A stretch of 64,000 nt of DNA. Source: Ketobacter sp. GTDB taxonomy: Bacteria > Pseudomonadota > Gammaproteobacteria > Pseudomonadales > Ketobacteraceae. Shown here in pieces: positions 9,984 to 17,925 of this stretch. The position numbers were made by a program, and so were the translations under genes. The stretch covers positions 1 to 64,000 of the forward strand of contig NZ_RCHN01000034.1 of the NCBI RefSeq assembly GCF_003671495.1, in the 5' to 3' direction. Each line of letters opens with the position of its first letter. Position 1 is the first letter of the stretch. The notes beneath the pieces are model-generated. The model was not told the DNA's origin, did no database searches, and worked only from the letters and a program-made list of their open reading frames with translations.

Positions 9984-10664
9984 GTGTCCAACCAACCCAC
10001 TCTCGATTTGATGGCCATCCATGATTATGTTTTTGAGCATTCCGTGCGCGATGATGAGCTGCTGCGAGCCCTGCGGGAGGAAACCGCAGGTGATGAGATG
10101 GCGCGCATGCAAATTGCGCCGGAGCAAGGCCAGTTCATGGCTCTGTTAGTCAAGCTCATTGGTGCCCGCCGCATTCTGGAGATCGGGACCTTCACCGGCT
10201 ACAGCAGCCTGTGCATGGCCAGGGCACTCCCAGAGGACGGTGAAATGATCTGCTGCGACCTGGACCCCACCTGGACCGGCATGGCTCAGCGCTATTGGCA
10301 ACAGGCTGGAGTGGACCACAAGATCAAACTGGTGCTGGCACCGGCACTGGACACCTTGAATGCGTTACAGGAATCGGGGCAGCAAGACGCGTTTGACCTG
10401 GCCTTCATCGACGCGGATAAAGAAAACTATGACCTCTATTATGAGGCTTGCCTGTCCCTGATCCGGCCCAGCGGACTGATCCTGTTGGACAACATGCTGT
10501 GGAGTGGGCGGGTGGCAGACACGTCCGTCAACGATGCCGATACCCGAGCCCTGCGGGCATTGAATATGAAGCTGAAAAACGACCAGCGCATCGACTTGAG
10601 CCTGCTGACCCTGGCAGACGGACTCACCATAGCCAGAAAGCGCCAAACGGATGAAAATCAATAA
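9984..10664 (+). CDS. Class I SAM-dependent O-methyltransferase
   Basis: A 226-residue catechol/caffeoyl-CoA-type O-methyltransferase. The GTG at 9984 is chosen because AAGGAG lies 6-7 bp upstream and because it gives the usual family length; extending to 9804 would add 60 unsupported residues and run into the divergent gene. SAM-binding motif I is RILEIGTFTGYSSLCMA. The metal/substrate aspartates are expected in FDLAFIDADKENYDLYYE and LILLDNMLWSGRV. It is transcribed away from the MpaB-like oxygenase gene. The acceptor is unknown. Confidence 0.9.
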   Translation: MSNQPTLDLMAIHDYVFEHSVRDDELLRALREETAGDEMARMQIAPEQGQFMALLVKLIGARRILEIGTFTGYSSLCMARALPEDGEMICCDLDPTWTGMAQRYWQQAGVDHKIKLVLAPALDTLNALQESGQQDAFDLAFIDADKENYDLYYEACLSLIRPSGLILLDNMLWSGRVADTSVNDADTRALRALNMKLKNDQRIDLSLLTLADGLTIARKRQTDENQ

Positions 10665-10698
10665 CTTGACTAAGAAAAAGTGAGGAAAAAAGAGGGAA

Positions 10699-10790
10699 TC
10701 GAACTACCCGATCGCGAAAAAAACCCTGCTTCACCATAGCTGAGGAGAATAAATTGGAAGGCAAGACATTTCGTGCGATCGGGCAGTCGA
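10699..10790. repeat. 92-bp element with about 17-21-bp imperfect terminal inverted repeats
   Basis: The left end reads TCGAACTACCCGATCGCG and the right end, reverse-complemented, TCGACTGCCCGATCGCA; the match is broken by one insertion and two substitutions, and continues inward with GAAA/TTTC. No obvious target-site duplication flanks it. It may be a miniature inverted-repeat element or a long operator. No second copy was noticed in this window. Confidence 0.45.
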
Positions 10791-11008
10791 GACCCTGATA
10801 ATAGACCGCAAAAACTCCCATAAGCAAGGGTTGAAACCGATAAATTGGGCTCATTTTTCTGACCGATTTTTCGGTTAGCGCTTGCTTACATTTAACAGCC
10901 TGAGCTGCATACCATTTTGCAATCCCTAATCAGGCTAGCCCAATCTACACCGCTGGTGAGAACAGGACAACGAATTATTTTCGGCCAGCTTCCAAAGTCG
11001 ATTTGTAG

Positions 11009-11077
11009 ACTTTTTATCCTGGGTTGGGCACCCTATGCCAGCACGGGCCGGTCCTGACGAGCCCGCCGATAAAAAGT
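11009..11077 (+). other. Candidate structured leader (three-way junction) upstream of the molybdopterin oxidoreductase
   Basis: ACTTTTTATC (11009-11018) and GATAAAAAGT (11068-11077) form a perfect 10-bp closing stem. Inside it are GGGT-TGGGC-ACCC (about 11021-11033) and CGGGC-N12-GCCCG (about 11044-11065). The fold ends about 95 nt before the start codon. The position suggests a cis-regulatory RNA. I could not match it to a known riboswitch class from memory, including the molybdenum-cofactor motif. Confidence 0.4.
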
Positions 11078-11171
11078 TTGGAATTGCGGGGCCGCTTCCT
11101 TCCGGAAGCCCTCAGCAGCGGGTAACATGGCGTTTATCCGGTGAAGATCATACGAACATAAAGGACTGCAC

Positions 11172-13502
11172 ATGCCCCACCCGCAAAAACATCTGCGCAC
11201 CTGTAACCTGTGTGAAGCTATGTGCGGCATTGAGATCACCCACGACCAGGGCCACATTCTTGCCATCAAAGGCGACCCCAAAGACCCGCTGAGCAAAGGC
11301 CATATTTGCCCCAAAGCGGTAGCCCTGCAGGACCTGCACGAAGACCCTGACCGACTTCGATACCCCATGCTGAAAACCCCGGACGGCTGGGAGCAGATCA
11401 GCTGGGAAAACGCCTTCAACGAAGTGGCATCACGGCTGCGCAACGTGCAGGCCAAGTACGGCCAGAACGCCGTCGGCATCTACCTGGGCAACCCCACCAT
11501 CCACAACATGGGCAGCATGCTTACCCTGATGCCATTTTTGTCTGCCCTTGGCACCGCCAATCGCTTCAGCGCCACCTCGGTGGACCAGTTGGCGCCCATG
11601 CTGGTGGCCATGAAAATGTTCGGCAACCAATTGCTGCTGCCGGTGCCGGATATCGACCGCACCGACCTGATGATCTGCCTGGGGGCAAATCCCATGGCCA
11701 GCAACGGCAGCCTGATGACGGCACCGGGCTTCAAAGACCGCATCAAGGCGTTGCAGGCACGCGGGGGGCGTTTCATCGTCATCGATCCCCGCCGTACCGA
11801 ATCCGCCGAACTGGCGGATGAACACCATTTCATCCGCCCCGGAACCGATGCGTTATTGCTGATGGCCATGCTGCACACCCTGTTCCGGCAGGACCTGATT
11901 GATACCGGGCGCCTCACCAACCATCTGCAGGGGCTCAATATTGTCAAAAACATGGTGGTGGGCTTCACGCCCCAGAAAGTTGCTCGCGTTACCGGCCTCA
12001 AAGCCCGGGACATCCGACAGTTGGCGGTAGCGTTTGCCAGTGCTCCCGGTGCCTGTTTCTATGGCCGCATGGGGGCGTCCACCCAGGAATTCGGCACCCT
12101 CACCAACTGGCTCATCACCCTGCTGAACACCCTCACCGGGAACCTGGATGAGCCCGGCGGCGTGATGTTCACCCGCCCGGCGGTGGACCTGCCCGGACTG
12201 GCAGAAGTGGCCGGACAGACCGGCAGCTTCAATTCCAGGAAAAGCCGGGTGCGCAAATACCCCGAGTTCGGCGGAGAATTCCCCGCCTCGACCCTGGCGG
12301 ACGAGATTCTCACCAACGGCAAGGGCCAGATCAAGGCGCTGGTGACCAGTGCCGGCAACCCGGTGCTGTCCCTGCCTAATGGGCGCAAGGTGGACAAAGC
12401 CCTGCAGCAACTGGATTTCATGGTGGCCATTGACTTCTATTTGAATGAAACCACCCGCCACGCCCATATTATTCTGCCCCCCACCGGGCCCCTGGAACAT
12501 GGCCACTATGACCTGGTGCTGAACATGGTCACCGTGCGCAACACGGCCAAGTACTCACCGCCCCTGTACAAGCCCATGCCGGATACCCGCCATGATTGGC
12601 AGATCTTCAATGAGTTGACCCGGCGCCTGCAATCCCACTCACCCCTCAAATGGGCCGCCAGCGAAGCCCAATACCTGGCCATCAAACAACTGGGGGACGA
12701 GGGTCTGCTCAATCTGGCGTTGAAAGCCGGACCCTACGGCCAGCAGCCGGAGACCATGGGGTATCTAAAGTCCCGCATGACCCGGTTTGTGTATCGACGC
12801 TTTCCCGGCAGCCGGGCCAGTCGCCTGCTGGATGTCAGCCCGTACAGCCGCCATACCCGCCACAACACCAGTGGACTGAGCCTGAAGAAACTCAAACAGT
12901 ACCCCCATGGTATCGACCTGGGGCCGCTGGAACCCTGTTTTCCGGAACGATTGGCCACCCAGGGCAAGACCATCAACCTGGTGCCGAAGCTGTTCATGAA
13001 AGACATCGTGCGGCTGCAACAGCGCCTGGATAAGAAGACCAAACAGGCACCGGACTCCTTCGCCCTCATCGGCCGTCGCGATGTGCGCAGCAACAACTCC
13101 TGGATGCACAACAGCCAGCGCCTGGTGAAGGGGAAGAATCGATGCAACGCCCTGATTCACCATGATGATGCCAAACGTCTGGGTGTACAGGACGGGGACG
13201 TCATCATCGTCAGCAGCCGGGTGGGGGAAATCGAAATACCGGCGCAACTCACCGACGCCATCATGCCGGGGGTGCTGTGCATCCCCCATGGCTGGGGCCA
13301 CAACCGACCGGGGTCGCAATTGTCCGTGGCCGGCCGCAACGCGGGAGTGAGCGTCAACGACATTACCGATGATTACAGCATTGATGCCGTTACCGGAGTG
13401 GCGGCCTTCAGTGGCCAGCAGGTCACTGTCAGCACCATTAAAGTGGAAAAAAACGTGGTGCGCATGAACGACAAAAGGCTGGCCGCAAGCCCGGCCTCCT
13501 GA
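11172..13502 (+). CDS. Molybdopterin-dependent oxidoreductase (formate dehydrogenase/nitrate reductase superfamily)
   Basis: 776 residues. The N-terminus has a 4Fe-4S motif (CNLCEAMC at about 11-18, with the fourth cysteine in GHICPKA), followed by the molybdopterin oxidoreductase core and a C-terminal dinucleotide-binding domain (VQDGDVIIVSSRVGEIEIPAQ...VLCIPHGWGH). There is no Tat signal, so it is cytoplasmic. No electron-transfer or membrane subunit lies next to it, so its substrate and partner cannot be named. The cofactor genes moeA, moaB and moaA are 32 kb away in this window. Assignment to the superfamily is firm, function is not. Confidence 0.9.
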   Translation: MPHPQKHLRTCNLCEAMCGIEITHDQGHILAIKGDPKDPLSKGHICPKAVALQDLHEDPDRLRYPMLKTPDGWEQISWENAFNEVASRLRNVQAKYGQNAVGIYLGNPTIHNMGSMLTLMPFLSALGTANRFSATSVDQLAPMLVAMKMFGNQLLLPVPDIDRTDLMICLGANPMASNGSLMTAPGFKDRIKALQARGGRFIVIDPRRTESAELADEHHFIRPGTDALLLMAMLHTLFRQDLIDTGRLTNHLQGLNIVKNMVVGFTPQKVARVTGLKARDIRQLAVAFASAPGACFYGRMGASTQEFGTLTNWLITLLNTLTGNLDEPGGVMFTRPAVDLPGLAEVAGQTGSFNSRKSRVRKYPEFGGEFPASTLADEILTNGKGQIKALVTSAGNPVLSLPNGRKVDKALQQLDFMVAIDFYLNETTRHAHIILPPTGPLEHGHYDLVLNMVTVRNTAKYSPPLYKPMPDTRHDWQIFNELTRRLQSHSPLKWAASEAQYLAIKQLGDEGLLNLALKAGPYGQQPETMGYLKSRMTRFVYRRFPGSRASRLLDVSPYSRHTRHNTSGLSLKKLKQYPHGIDLGPLEPCFPERLATQGKTINLVPKLFMKDIVRLQQRLDKKTKQAPDSFALIGRRDVRSNNSWMHNSQRLVKGKNRCNALIHHDDAKRLGVQDGDVIIVSSRVGEIEIPAQLTDAIMPGVLCIPHGWGHNRPGSQLSVAGRNAGVSVNDITDDYSIDAVTGVAAFSGQQVTVSTIKVEKNVVRMNDKRLAASPAS

Positions 13503-13574
13503 ATTCCATAAATCAGAAAATCACACTGTTATCAGACCAAAGGAAGCGTGCCCGGCACGTGGGGAAGCAACAAC

Positions 13575-14504
13575 ATGTACAACTCAGTCAGATTCATAGG
13601 TGCACTGGCACTGATCAGCGGCCTGATCGCCTGCGGTGGCGGCGGCAGCAATAGTGATAACGACAATGCCTATGCCGGCAAAGGCGCCCTCACCCTCAGC
13701 ATTACCGATGCACCCGTGGATGGTGCCAAGGCCGTCTGGATCACCATCGACGGCCTGCACCTGAAACGCTCCGGCAGCGACGAAAAGCGCATCGAGTTGA
13801 GCGGCCCCGAGGTGGACCCCGTGGACGGCACCCTCACCGTAGACCTGCTCTCCCTCAGCGGCGGCCAACTGTCCCAGTTGTTTCACAGCGACAGCGTCAC
13901 CTCCGGAGACTACCAGTGGGTCCGTTTCAGCCTGGTGAACGACAGCGCCTACATCGTCTGGGAGGACGACTCCACCTCGGACCTGGAGCTGCCTGCCAAC
14001 AAAAATGAGTTGAAAACCAGCGGCAGTTTCAGAGTAGACGCCAACGGCTCCGTGGCGTACATCATCGATTGGGACCTGCGCAAATCCATCGTCCAGCACG
14101 CCGTGAATCAGTACAAACTGAAACCGGTGCTGCACATCAAACGCGACGACCAGCACGCCTATGTGAACGGCATTGTGGCCACGGCCCTTTACAACCTGTG
14201 CGATACCGATGGACTCGGCGATGACGATGATGTCCCCGTGGTATACGTGTACAGCGGCAGCAATGTGATCCCTGACGACATGGACCAGGAAGACGCGTCC
14301 GTAGAGCCGGTGACCTCGGTGTACGTTGACGAATCCCAGCGTTTCTATGTGGGCCCCGTAGACCCGGGCGCGTACACCTTTGCCTTTACCTGTGATGGCC
14401 TGCTGGATGACCCGGAACAGGATGAAGTGTTGGACTTCCCCGTGGCCGGACGCAAGAACGTGGCATTGAGCCTCGGTGACAATGGTGAAATCACCCTGAA
14501 CTGA
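13575..14504 (+). CDS. DUF4382 lipoprotein
   Basis: 309 residues from the ATG at 13575. A GTG 27 bp upstream is less likely because its purine-rich site is only 1-2 bp away and it would precede the signal peptide. The signal peptide ends in a lipobox (SGLIAC, then GGGGS), so the protein is lipidated and probably carried to the outer membrane or periplasm. The mature part begins with GALTLSITDAPVDGAKAVWI, typical of DUF4382, followed by acidic beta-rich sequence. Function unknown. It follows the oxidoreductase after 72 bp. Confidence 0.85.
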   Translation: MYNSVRFIGALALISGLIACGGGGSNSDNDNAYAGKGALTLSITDAPVDGAKAVWITIDGLHLKRSGSDEKRIELSGPEVDPVDGTLTVDLLSLSGGQLSQLFHSDSVTSGDYQWVRFSLVNDSAYIVWEDDSTSDLELPANKNELKTSGSFRVDANGSVAYIIDWDLRKSIVQHAVNQYKLKPVLHIKRDDQHAYVNGIVATALYNLCDTDGLGDDDDVPVVYVYSGSNVIPDDMDQEDASVEPVTSVYVDESQRFYVGPVDPGAYTFAFTCDGLLDDPEQDEVLDFPVAGRKNVALSLGDNGEITLN

Positions 14505-14567
14505 AGCCCATACCGATCTGTGGCATAATCCCGGACTGATTTGATAAAGGCTGGCACCAGGACAAGA

Positions 14568-15413
14568 ATGAAACTGCCACACAAGACGCTTAACTACATT
14601 GCACAGCACCTTCCCGGACTGGCAGCTCCGGCCAAAAAAACCACTGAGCTGCCCCAGGATAAGGAATTCACCATTGACGAACTGGCCCGGGCCTCCGATA
14701 CCACGGTGCGCAACATCCGCGCCTATCAGGATCGGGGGCTGCTGCCACCACCGGAGCTGCGGGGCCGCAAGGGCTACTACTTTACCAGCCACCTGGCCCG
14801 TCTGCGGGTCATCGCCGGCTTGTTGGACCGGGGCTACTCCCTCAACAGCATCAAAGACCTGATCGATGCCCTGGAAAACGGCATCGACCTGCGCCATTTG
14901 ATGGGCCTGGAATCGGCCATGACCAGCCCCTGGACCGACGAGGAGCAGCAGCTGGTGCCCATGACGGAACTGATCAAGATGTTCGGGGCCTACCTGACAC
15001 CGGAGGCTCTGGCCCGAGCGGCTGACCTGGATCTGATGCGGCCGGAGGGCACCATGGTGCGGGTTCGCAGCATGCGGACACTGCGGGCCGGTGCAGAGCT
15101 GGTGGCCACTGGGATTCCCCTGGAAGAACTGTTGGACATCGTGCGCATGCTGCGGGGCAACGTGGAACGGGTGGCGAACGAATTGGTCCGCCTGGTGGGC
15201 GACCATGTACTGTCGAACTACGAGACCGAGGACCTGCCCCCCAAGGAGGAATTTCCCAAGCTGGCGGATCTGGTGTGGCGGCTGCGCCCCCTGGCGGAAA
15301 TGGCGGTCCATGCGGAGCTGGCCCGGGCCATGGAGAACGCTGCCAGCCGCCTGCTTTCAGACCGTTTGGAAAAAATCATCGAACGCATCGCCCGAGAAAA
15401 GGACGGCAAATAA
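14568..15413 (+). CDS. MerR-family transcriptional regulator
   Basis: 281 residues from the ATG at 14568 (an in-frame TTG at 14541 is less convincing). The N-terminal winged helix-turn-helix is clear: FTIDELARASDTTVRNIRAYQDRG, then GRKGYYFTSHLARLRVIAGLLDRGYSLNSI, split by a short wing. The long C-terminal effector region lacks a metal-binding cysteine pattern, so metal sensing is unlikely. It is convergent with a PF10118 hydrolase gene whose upstream region contains TGTTACA/TGTAACA repeats. Control of that gene is an inference. Confidence 0.88.
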   Translation: MKLPHKTLNYIAQHLPGLAAPAKKTTELPQDKEFTIDELARASDTTVRNIRAYQDRGLLPPPELRGRKGYYFTSHLARLRVIAGLLDRGYSLNSIKDLIDALENGIDLRHLMGLESAMTSPWTDEEQQLVPMTELIKMFGAYLTPEALARAADLDLMRPEGTMVRVRSMRTLRAGAELVATGIPLEELLDIVRMLRGNVERVANELVRLVGDHVLSNYETEDLPPKEEFPKLADLVWRLRPLAEMAVHAELARAMENAASRLLSDRLEKIIERIAREKDGK

Positions 15414-15416
15414 AAA

Positions 15417-15447
15417 CCCTCCCGGCACGGCCTGGGAGGGCTTTTAT
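15417..15447. terminator. Bidirectional rho-independent terminator
   Basis: A 7-bp stem CCCTCCC (15417-15423) / GGGAGGG (15434-15440) is followed by CTTTTATT on the plus strand and, read on the minus strand, by GTTTTTA-like sequence. It separates the MerR gene from the convergent hydrolase gene. Confidence 0.85.
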
Positions 15448-15480
15448 TAAGGTCCGTCGATACCGGTGTTGAAACCGGGA

Positions 15481-16359
15481 TCAGGCGGCTGCCGCACTGC
15501 CTTTGTTGGGCACCAGGTTGGCTTGCTCTGCAAAGCCATCCACCAGCCGCATCAGGTCTTCAGCTTCATCCAGCAGGTGGCTGTTGTCGATGTCCCAAGG
15601 GTGGAAACCGGGCTTGAAGAAGCTCAGCCATTCGCCGATCAGGGACGGAAACACACCACGCTTGCCGAACTGGTAGCGGAAGGATTTCATCCAGCCGGAC
15701 AGGTTCTTGTGCTCACCACGGCTTTTCACCACCCGGTAGTAATAGCGATAGAACAGGCTCCAGAAAATCACGTTGGCGGCCACGAACACCACTGATCGCA
15801 GGGCATACGCCGCCGGGCCTTTACCCACCACCTCTTCGTAGACGTCGTAACAGACACCTTTGTGCTCCGTCTCTTCCATGGCGTGCCACTTCCACAGGGC
15901 TTCATAATGGGGATCGGAGTTTTTAATAAAGCGATCGTCTTCCATTACGATATTGGCCAGCATGGCCGTGAGGTGTTCCAGGGCAACCGTCACTGCCAAC
16001 TGGATGGGGCGCGGTGCGCGCTCATGCAGAAAATCCAGCAGTTTCTGCACGCTGGCTTCCATCTCCTGCAGCGGAATACCTGCCTCGACCATGGCTTCGT
16101 TGTATTCCTCGTGCTCGCGGGTGTGGAAGGCCTCCTGGCCAATGAACGCAGACACGGCTTTTTTCAGCTCCGCGTCCTTCACATCATTGCGGTAATTACG
16201 CACGCTCTGGATGAAGAAGCGCTCGCCAGCCGGGAAAAATAGAGAGAGGGTGTTCATAAACTGGGTCCAGTGGGCACCGCCACCGTTCCAGTCGTTGATT
16301 CGGTCTTTGGGCAAAAAGAACTGAAGGTTGCGGCGTACAGGAAGAATCGCAGCTGTCAT
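15481..16359 (-). CDS. PF10118 metal-dependent hydrolase-like protein
   Basis: 292 residues. The sequence has clustered histidines and acidic residues (FHTREHEEYNEAM, ALEHLTAMLANIVM, WHAMEETEHKGVCYDVYEEV) as in the helical COG3687/PF10118 family, annotated as a predicted metal-dependent hydrolase and reminiscent of di-iron ferritin-like proteins. One hydrophobic stretch near residues 195-215 suggests membrane association. AGAGGGAAA upstream of the ATG is a good ribosome site. The family is abundant in alkane- and lipid-degrading marine bacteria; the reaction is not known. Confidence 0.85.
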   Translation of the reverse strand: MTAAILPVRRNLQFFLPKDRINDWNGGGAHWTQFMNTLSLFFPAGERFFIQSVRNYRNDVKDAELKKAVSAFIGQEAFHTREHEEYNEAMVEAGIPLQEMEASVQKLLDFLHERAPRPIQLAVTVALEHLTAMLANIVMEDDRFIKNSDPHYEALWKWHAMEETEHKGVCYDVYEEVVGKGPAAYALRSVVFVAANVIFWSLFYRYYYRVVKSRGEHKNLSGWMKSFRYQFGKRGVFPSLIGEWLSFFKPGFHPWDIDNSHLLDEAEDLMRLVDGFAEQANLVPNKGSAAAA

Positions 16360-16382
16360 AGGTTTCCCTCTGTTTCATTGTT

Positions 16383-16455
16383 TTATGTTACACCAATCAA
16401 TGTAATATAAAACAGAATCCAGGTACAGGGATTTTAACAGAATTAATGTAACATT
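16383..16455. promoter_or_regulatory. Repeated TGTTACA-type operator upstream of the PF10118 gene
   Basis: TTATGTTACA (16383-16392) and TGTAATATAA (16401-16410) form a near-perfect 10-bp inverted repeat with an 8-bp spacer. A further short palindrome AATGTAACATT occurs at 16445-16455. All three contain TGTTACA or a one-base variant. The main dyad sits 24-51 bp upstream of the start at 16359, where a promoter is expected. Confidence 0.5.
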
Positions 16456-16463
16456 ATTTAGTG

Positions 16464-17558
16464 TTATTGATGGTCGTCAATTACACAACTTCGGGCGGCC
16501 AACCATTCTGCAGTTTGTGGCCAGGCCTGTTCAGGGGCACGGCTGCCACTCAGAATGCCGGTGTGCCCGCCCGGGCAACGCAGGAAGGTTTTATCCGCAC
16601 TCCCCACCAGTTCCATAATGGGCCGGCAACAGTGTTCATTGGCCAGTTTGTCGCTGGTGCCCGCCAGGGCCAGCAGGTTAGCGGACACATCCTTGAGGTA
16701 GACACGCCGGTGGCCGAGGCTGACATAACCCCGGGCCGCCTCGTTTTCCAGCCAGATGCTGTACATCCAGTCCCGGATCACCCCTCCCGGATACGCTTCC
16801 AGGTTATCCATGAAGGCGCTCTGGTTGGCGTGCTGGATGACAAACTCCCGATCATCCAGGTTGCGGATCAGGTCCACGTAACCCTGCACGCTGCTGATGG
16901 GGTCCGACAGCTTGAAGCCGATGGCGTTTATCCAGGCCGGTGCATAGGTGACACTGGACGGCAGGCGGCGAAAATTCACCCCCACGGCCTTCAATGCCCG
17001 GTTCAGGGCCGCATACTGGCGCCCGATCTGTCCGTTGGCGTGGCCATCCAGCGCCGTGCCCACGGTCACAATGTTGCGAATGTCCGTATCGCCACTGAAT
17101 GCCTGGTAACAGAGGGCAAATCCACCCCCCATGCTCCAGCCGTGCAGAGACAGCGTCCGCTGACCGCTGTGTTGGCGAACCTGCTGCAGGCATTCCGGCA
17201 ACAGTTTGGTGACGTAAGTGGCCAGGGTATAACGGGCATGGCGGCGATCGGGGCTGCCCCAGTCGATCAGATAAACATCGAAGCCCTGTTCCAGGAAATA
17301 CCGCACAAAACTGCGCTCCGGGAACCAATCGTAAATCAGCATATTGACCGCCAGTGGCGGCACGATCACCAGGGGAACAGGGTACCTGGCTGCCGGCTCT
17401 CCACTGCGGCGATAGTGGCGCAGACGCACCAGCCCGTTGTCAGCCACCACATTATAGGGGGTTTTCCCCGCAGTAATCAGGGTATGGGGGCGCAGGACCC
17501 GCTCCCCCACGTTGGCAATCAGGTGCTTGACTCGTTTCGGCTGAATGCGTCTTAACAT
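16464..17558 (-). CDS. PhaC-like alpha/beta hydrolase with a serine nucleophile
   Basis: 364 residues resembling class III poly(3-hydroxyalkanoate) synthase PhaC in its PLVIVPPLAVNMLIYDW and YLIDWGSPDRRH regions. The lipase box is GWSMGG with serine at residue 142, where PHA synthases use cysteine (GxCxGG). A late histidine is present in CPGGHTGILSG. It is therefore more likely a hydrolase or acyltransferase than a polymerase. No PhaE/PhaR partner is adjacent. It lies upstream of the PF10118 gene on the same strand, 104 bp apart. A same-length reading frame on the opposite strand is a mirror and was not called. Confidence 0.82.
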   Translation of the reverse strand: MLRRIQPKRVKHLIANVGERVLRPHTLITAGKTPYNVVADNGLVRLRHYRRSGEPAARYPVPLVIVPPLAVNMLIYDWFPERSFVRYFLEQGFDVYLIDWGSPDRRHARYTLATYVTKLLPECLQQVRQHSGQRTLSLHGWSMGGGFALCYQAFSGDTDIRNIVTVGTALDGHANGQIGRQYAALNRALKAVGVNFRRLPSSVTYAPAWINAIGFKLSDPISSVQGYVDLIRNLDDREFVIQHANQSAFMDNLEAYPGGVIRDWMYSIWLENEAARGYVSLGHRRVYLKDVSANLLALAGTSDKLANEHCCRPIMELVGSADKTFLRCPGGHTGILSGSRAPEQAWPQTAEWLAARSCVIDDHQ

Positions 17559-17925
17559 GGATGACTCTCCTGGATTCAGGAGCGCAGTGTACTGTATGGG
17601 ATGACGCAGTCAGTGACCTTGGTGAGCGGGCAGCGGGCTCGCCAGTCAATGGAGACGACGGGTGTGGGGGAAAGCATAAAGTGTCAATATCAATAAACAT
17701 CAACAAATTACATTAACAAGTAGCTTCCCTACGACTAATTTTTTATGAAGCGCTGATTGTCGTTTCGGAGATCCTACACATGAGGGACTGAAAAGCGGCT
17801 TTAACCCAGTTCATTTTCAATTACGGTGGCATAATGTCTGCCTAACATACACCGCCGCTCATACCGTTATCTTTATGTCCTCATAAAAAGCACCGTATAC
17901 CACTATCCTTTATCTCCCAAGCCAA
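17559..17925. other. Non-coding interval at the left edge of the retron island
   Basis: No supportable gene. Base composition shifts from GC-rich to AT-rich at about 17670-17700. It probably holds the promoter of the PhaC-like gene (minus strand) on the left and the 3' end of the retron operon on the right. No strong terminator was seen. A segment GAGGGACTGAA near 17782 resembles GAGGGACTTGAA in the tRNA-Leu gene (one base missing), too short to claim as an attachment-site copy. Confidence 0.5.

Larger units (their letters stand above)
10665..11171. other. Non-coding interval before the molybdopterin oxidoreductase
   Basis: 507 bp without a supportable gene. It is more AT-rich than its surroundings at its left end. 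It holds a terminal-inverted-repeat element (10699-10790), a short ACCGA-TTTT-TCGGT hairpin near 10862-10875, and a three-way-junction structure (11009-11077) placed like a 5' leader of the gene at 11172. The minus-strand reading frame crossing 11033-11479 mirrors the oxidoreductase and is not regarded as a gene. Confidence 0.6.

Noticed and set aside
11054-11077. CTGACGA heptamer resembling a hammerhead ribozyme core
   Set aside because: No following stem II with GAAA and no properly placed cleavage triplet, so the hammerhead fold cannot be completed.
13584-15311. 575-codon minus-strand frame
   Set aside because: Crosses both the DUF4382 lipoprotein and the MerR gene, which have recognisable domains on the plus strand; composition is typical of a GC-rich antisense shadow.
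16461-17555. 364-codon open frame antisense to the PhaC-like gene
   Set aside because: Exact mirror of the opposite gene, with low-complexity His/Gln/Gly composition and no family motif; the minus-strand product has a clear alpha/beta hydrolase fold.
17775-17795. Possible attachment-site copy of the tRNA-Leu 3' end
   Set aside because: Only about 11 matching bases with a gap; too short and without an integrase.
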